Shown here one piece after another: positions 5,448 through 5,632 of a stretch of DNA of 5,632 nucleotides. Both the position numbers and the translations under genes were made by a program. The notes under the pieces are model-generated. The model worked only from the letters and a program-made list of their open reading frames with translations, was not told where the DNA came from and searched no databases. Where the stretch lies: assembly GCA_964242735.1 (NCBI GenBank), contig CAXTAK010000042.1:1-5632 (forward strand), read 5' to 3'. This DNA is from CADCUY01 sp964242735. GTDB taxonomy: Bacteria; Actinomycetota; Actinomycetes; Actinomycetales; Quadrisphaeraceae. Positions within the stretch are counted from its first letter, which is position 1. Each line of letters opens with the position of its first letter.

Positions 5448-5632
5448 GTGACACCGCTCGTCCTCGCCGCGCTCGCGGTCTTCGTCGCGGTGCGCGTGCT
5501 GCGGGCGGGGCTGGCCCGCCGCGCACGGCACCGGGCCCTCGCGGCGGCTGCCGCGCGCGCGGCAGCCGCCGCGCCGGTGCTGGTCCCGAGCGGCGCGCAG
5601 GTGCCCGTGGTCGCTCGCCCGCCGAGCCGCCG
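5448..5632 (+). CDS. N-terminal part of a membrane-anchored protein of unknown function
   Basis: The gene opens at GTG 5448, preceded by GGGAG (5433-5437) with a 10-base gap, and stays open for 61 codons to the window edge. Residues 3-20 form one hydrophobic segment (PLVLAALAVFVAVRVLRA), followed by a basic stretch (RRARHR, 24-29). This fits a signal anchor with a short outside end and the bulk in the cytoplasm. Residues 32-42 are five alanines, arginine and five alanines, encoded inside a 34-bp palindrome; then PVLVPSGAQVPVVARPPS. No domain is reached. Thioredoxin-like proteins lie near glnR in mycobacteria, and some start with such an anchor, but nothing here proves that. Confidence 0.6.
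   Translation, partial: MTPLVLAALAVFVAVRVLRAGLARRARHRALAAAAARAAAAAPVLVPSGAQVPVVARPPSR
5540..5573. repeat. Perfect 34-bp palindrome
   Basis: The left arm CGCGGCGGCTGCCGCGC (5540-5556) is the exact reverse complement of the right arm (5557-5573), with no spacer. It lies in frame in the alanine-rich part of the gene starting at 5448. GCN-rich codons make partial self-complementarity likely, but 17 consecutive matching pairs is well above what I would expect by chance. As RNA it could form a 15-bp stem with a 4-base loop. Confidence 0.85.

Noticed and set aside
4391..5531. Three long minus-strand open frames opposite the membrane protein
   Set aside because: They encode Arg/Gly/Gln/Ala/Pro low-complexity products, while the plus strand gives regular hydrophobic segments with a ribosome site.

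Overview
The window is very GC-rich, with coding frames that almost always end codons in G or C, several GTG starts, and a mycothiol synthesis gene. Together these point to an actinobacterium (Actinomycetes). The family or genus cannot be fixed from sequence alone; a Kineosporiales-like organism is only a guess.

Four genes lie head to tail on the minus strand and look like one transcription unit, read from about 4340 down to 1. First is glnR (3575-4336), the orphan OmpR-type global nitrogen regulator. Next is mshD (2616-3578), mycothiol synthase, whose best-supported start is a CTG overlapping the glnR stop (CTGA). It is followed by ppk (163-2568), polyphosphate kinase 1, and by the N-terminus of a Nudix hydrolase (1-166) whose GTG start overlaps the ppk stop (GTGA) and which runs off the window. 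The set joins nitrogen regulation, thiol redox chemistry, polyphosphate storage and probably nucleotide clean-up. glnR next to mshD is the same order as Rv0818-Rv0819 in Mycobacterium tuberculosis.

The 123-base gap 4337-4459 separates glnR from a divergent plus-strand gene for a 266-residue polytopic membrane protein of unknown function (4460-5260). The gap holds two direct repeats spaced exactly 11 bases (CTTCACC and CTTCACG on the glnR strand). This resembles a PhoP-binding PHO box and fits known phosphate control of glnR in Streptomyces. Nearer the membrane-protein start is a small AGAGGT/ACCTCT inverted repeat beside its ribosome binding site.

From 5261 to 5447 there is a non-coding stretch with GC-rich hairpins that could end transcription. 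A further plus-strand gene starts at 5448 (GTG, with a GGGAG site) and runs off the right edge. It begins with a membrane anchor and contains a perfect 34-bp palindrome within an alanine-rich segment.

The points most worth checking are the PHO-box-like site, the non-standard mshD start together with an 11-bp perfect hairpin just inside that gene, the repeat-built linker inside PPK, and the 34-bp palindrome. I see no mobile element, CRISPR array, tRNA or rRNA, and no clear new defence or biosynthetic system.
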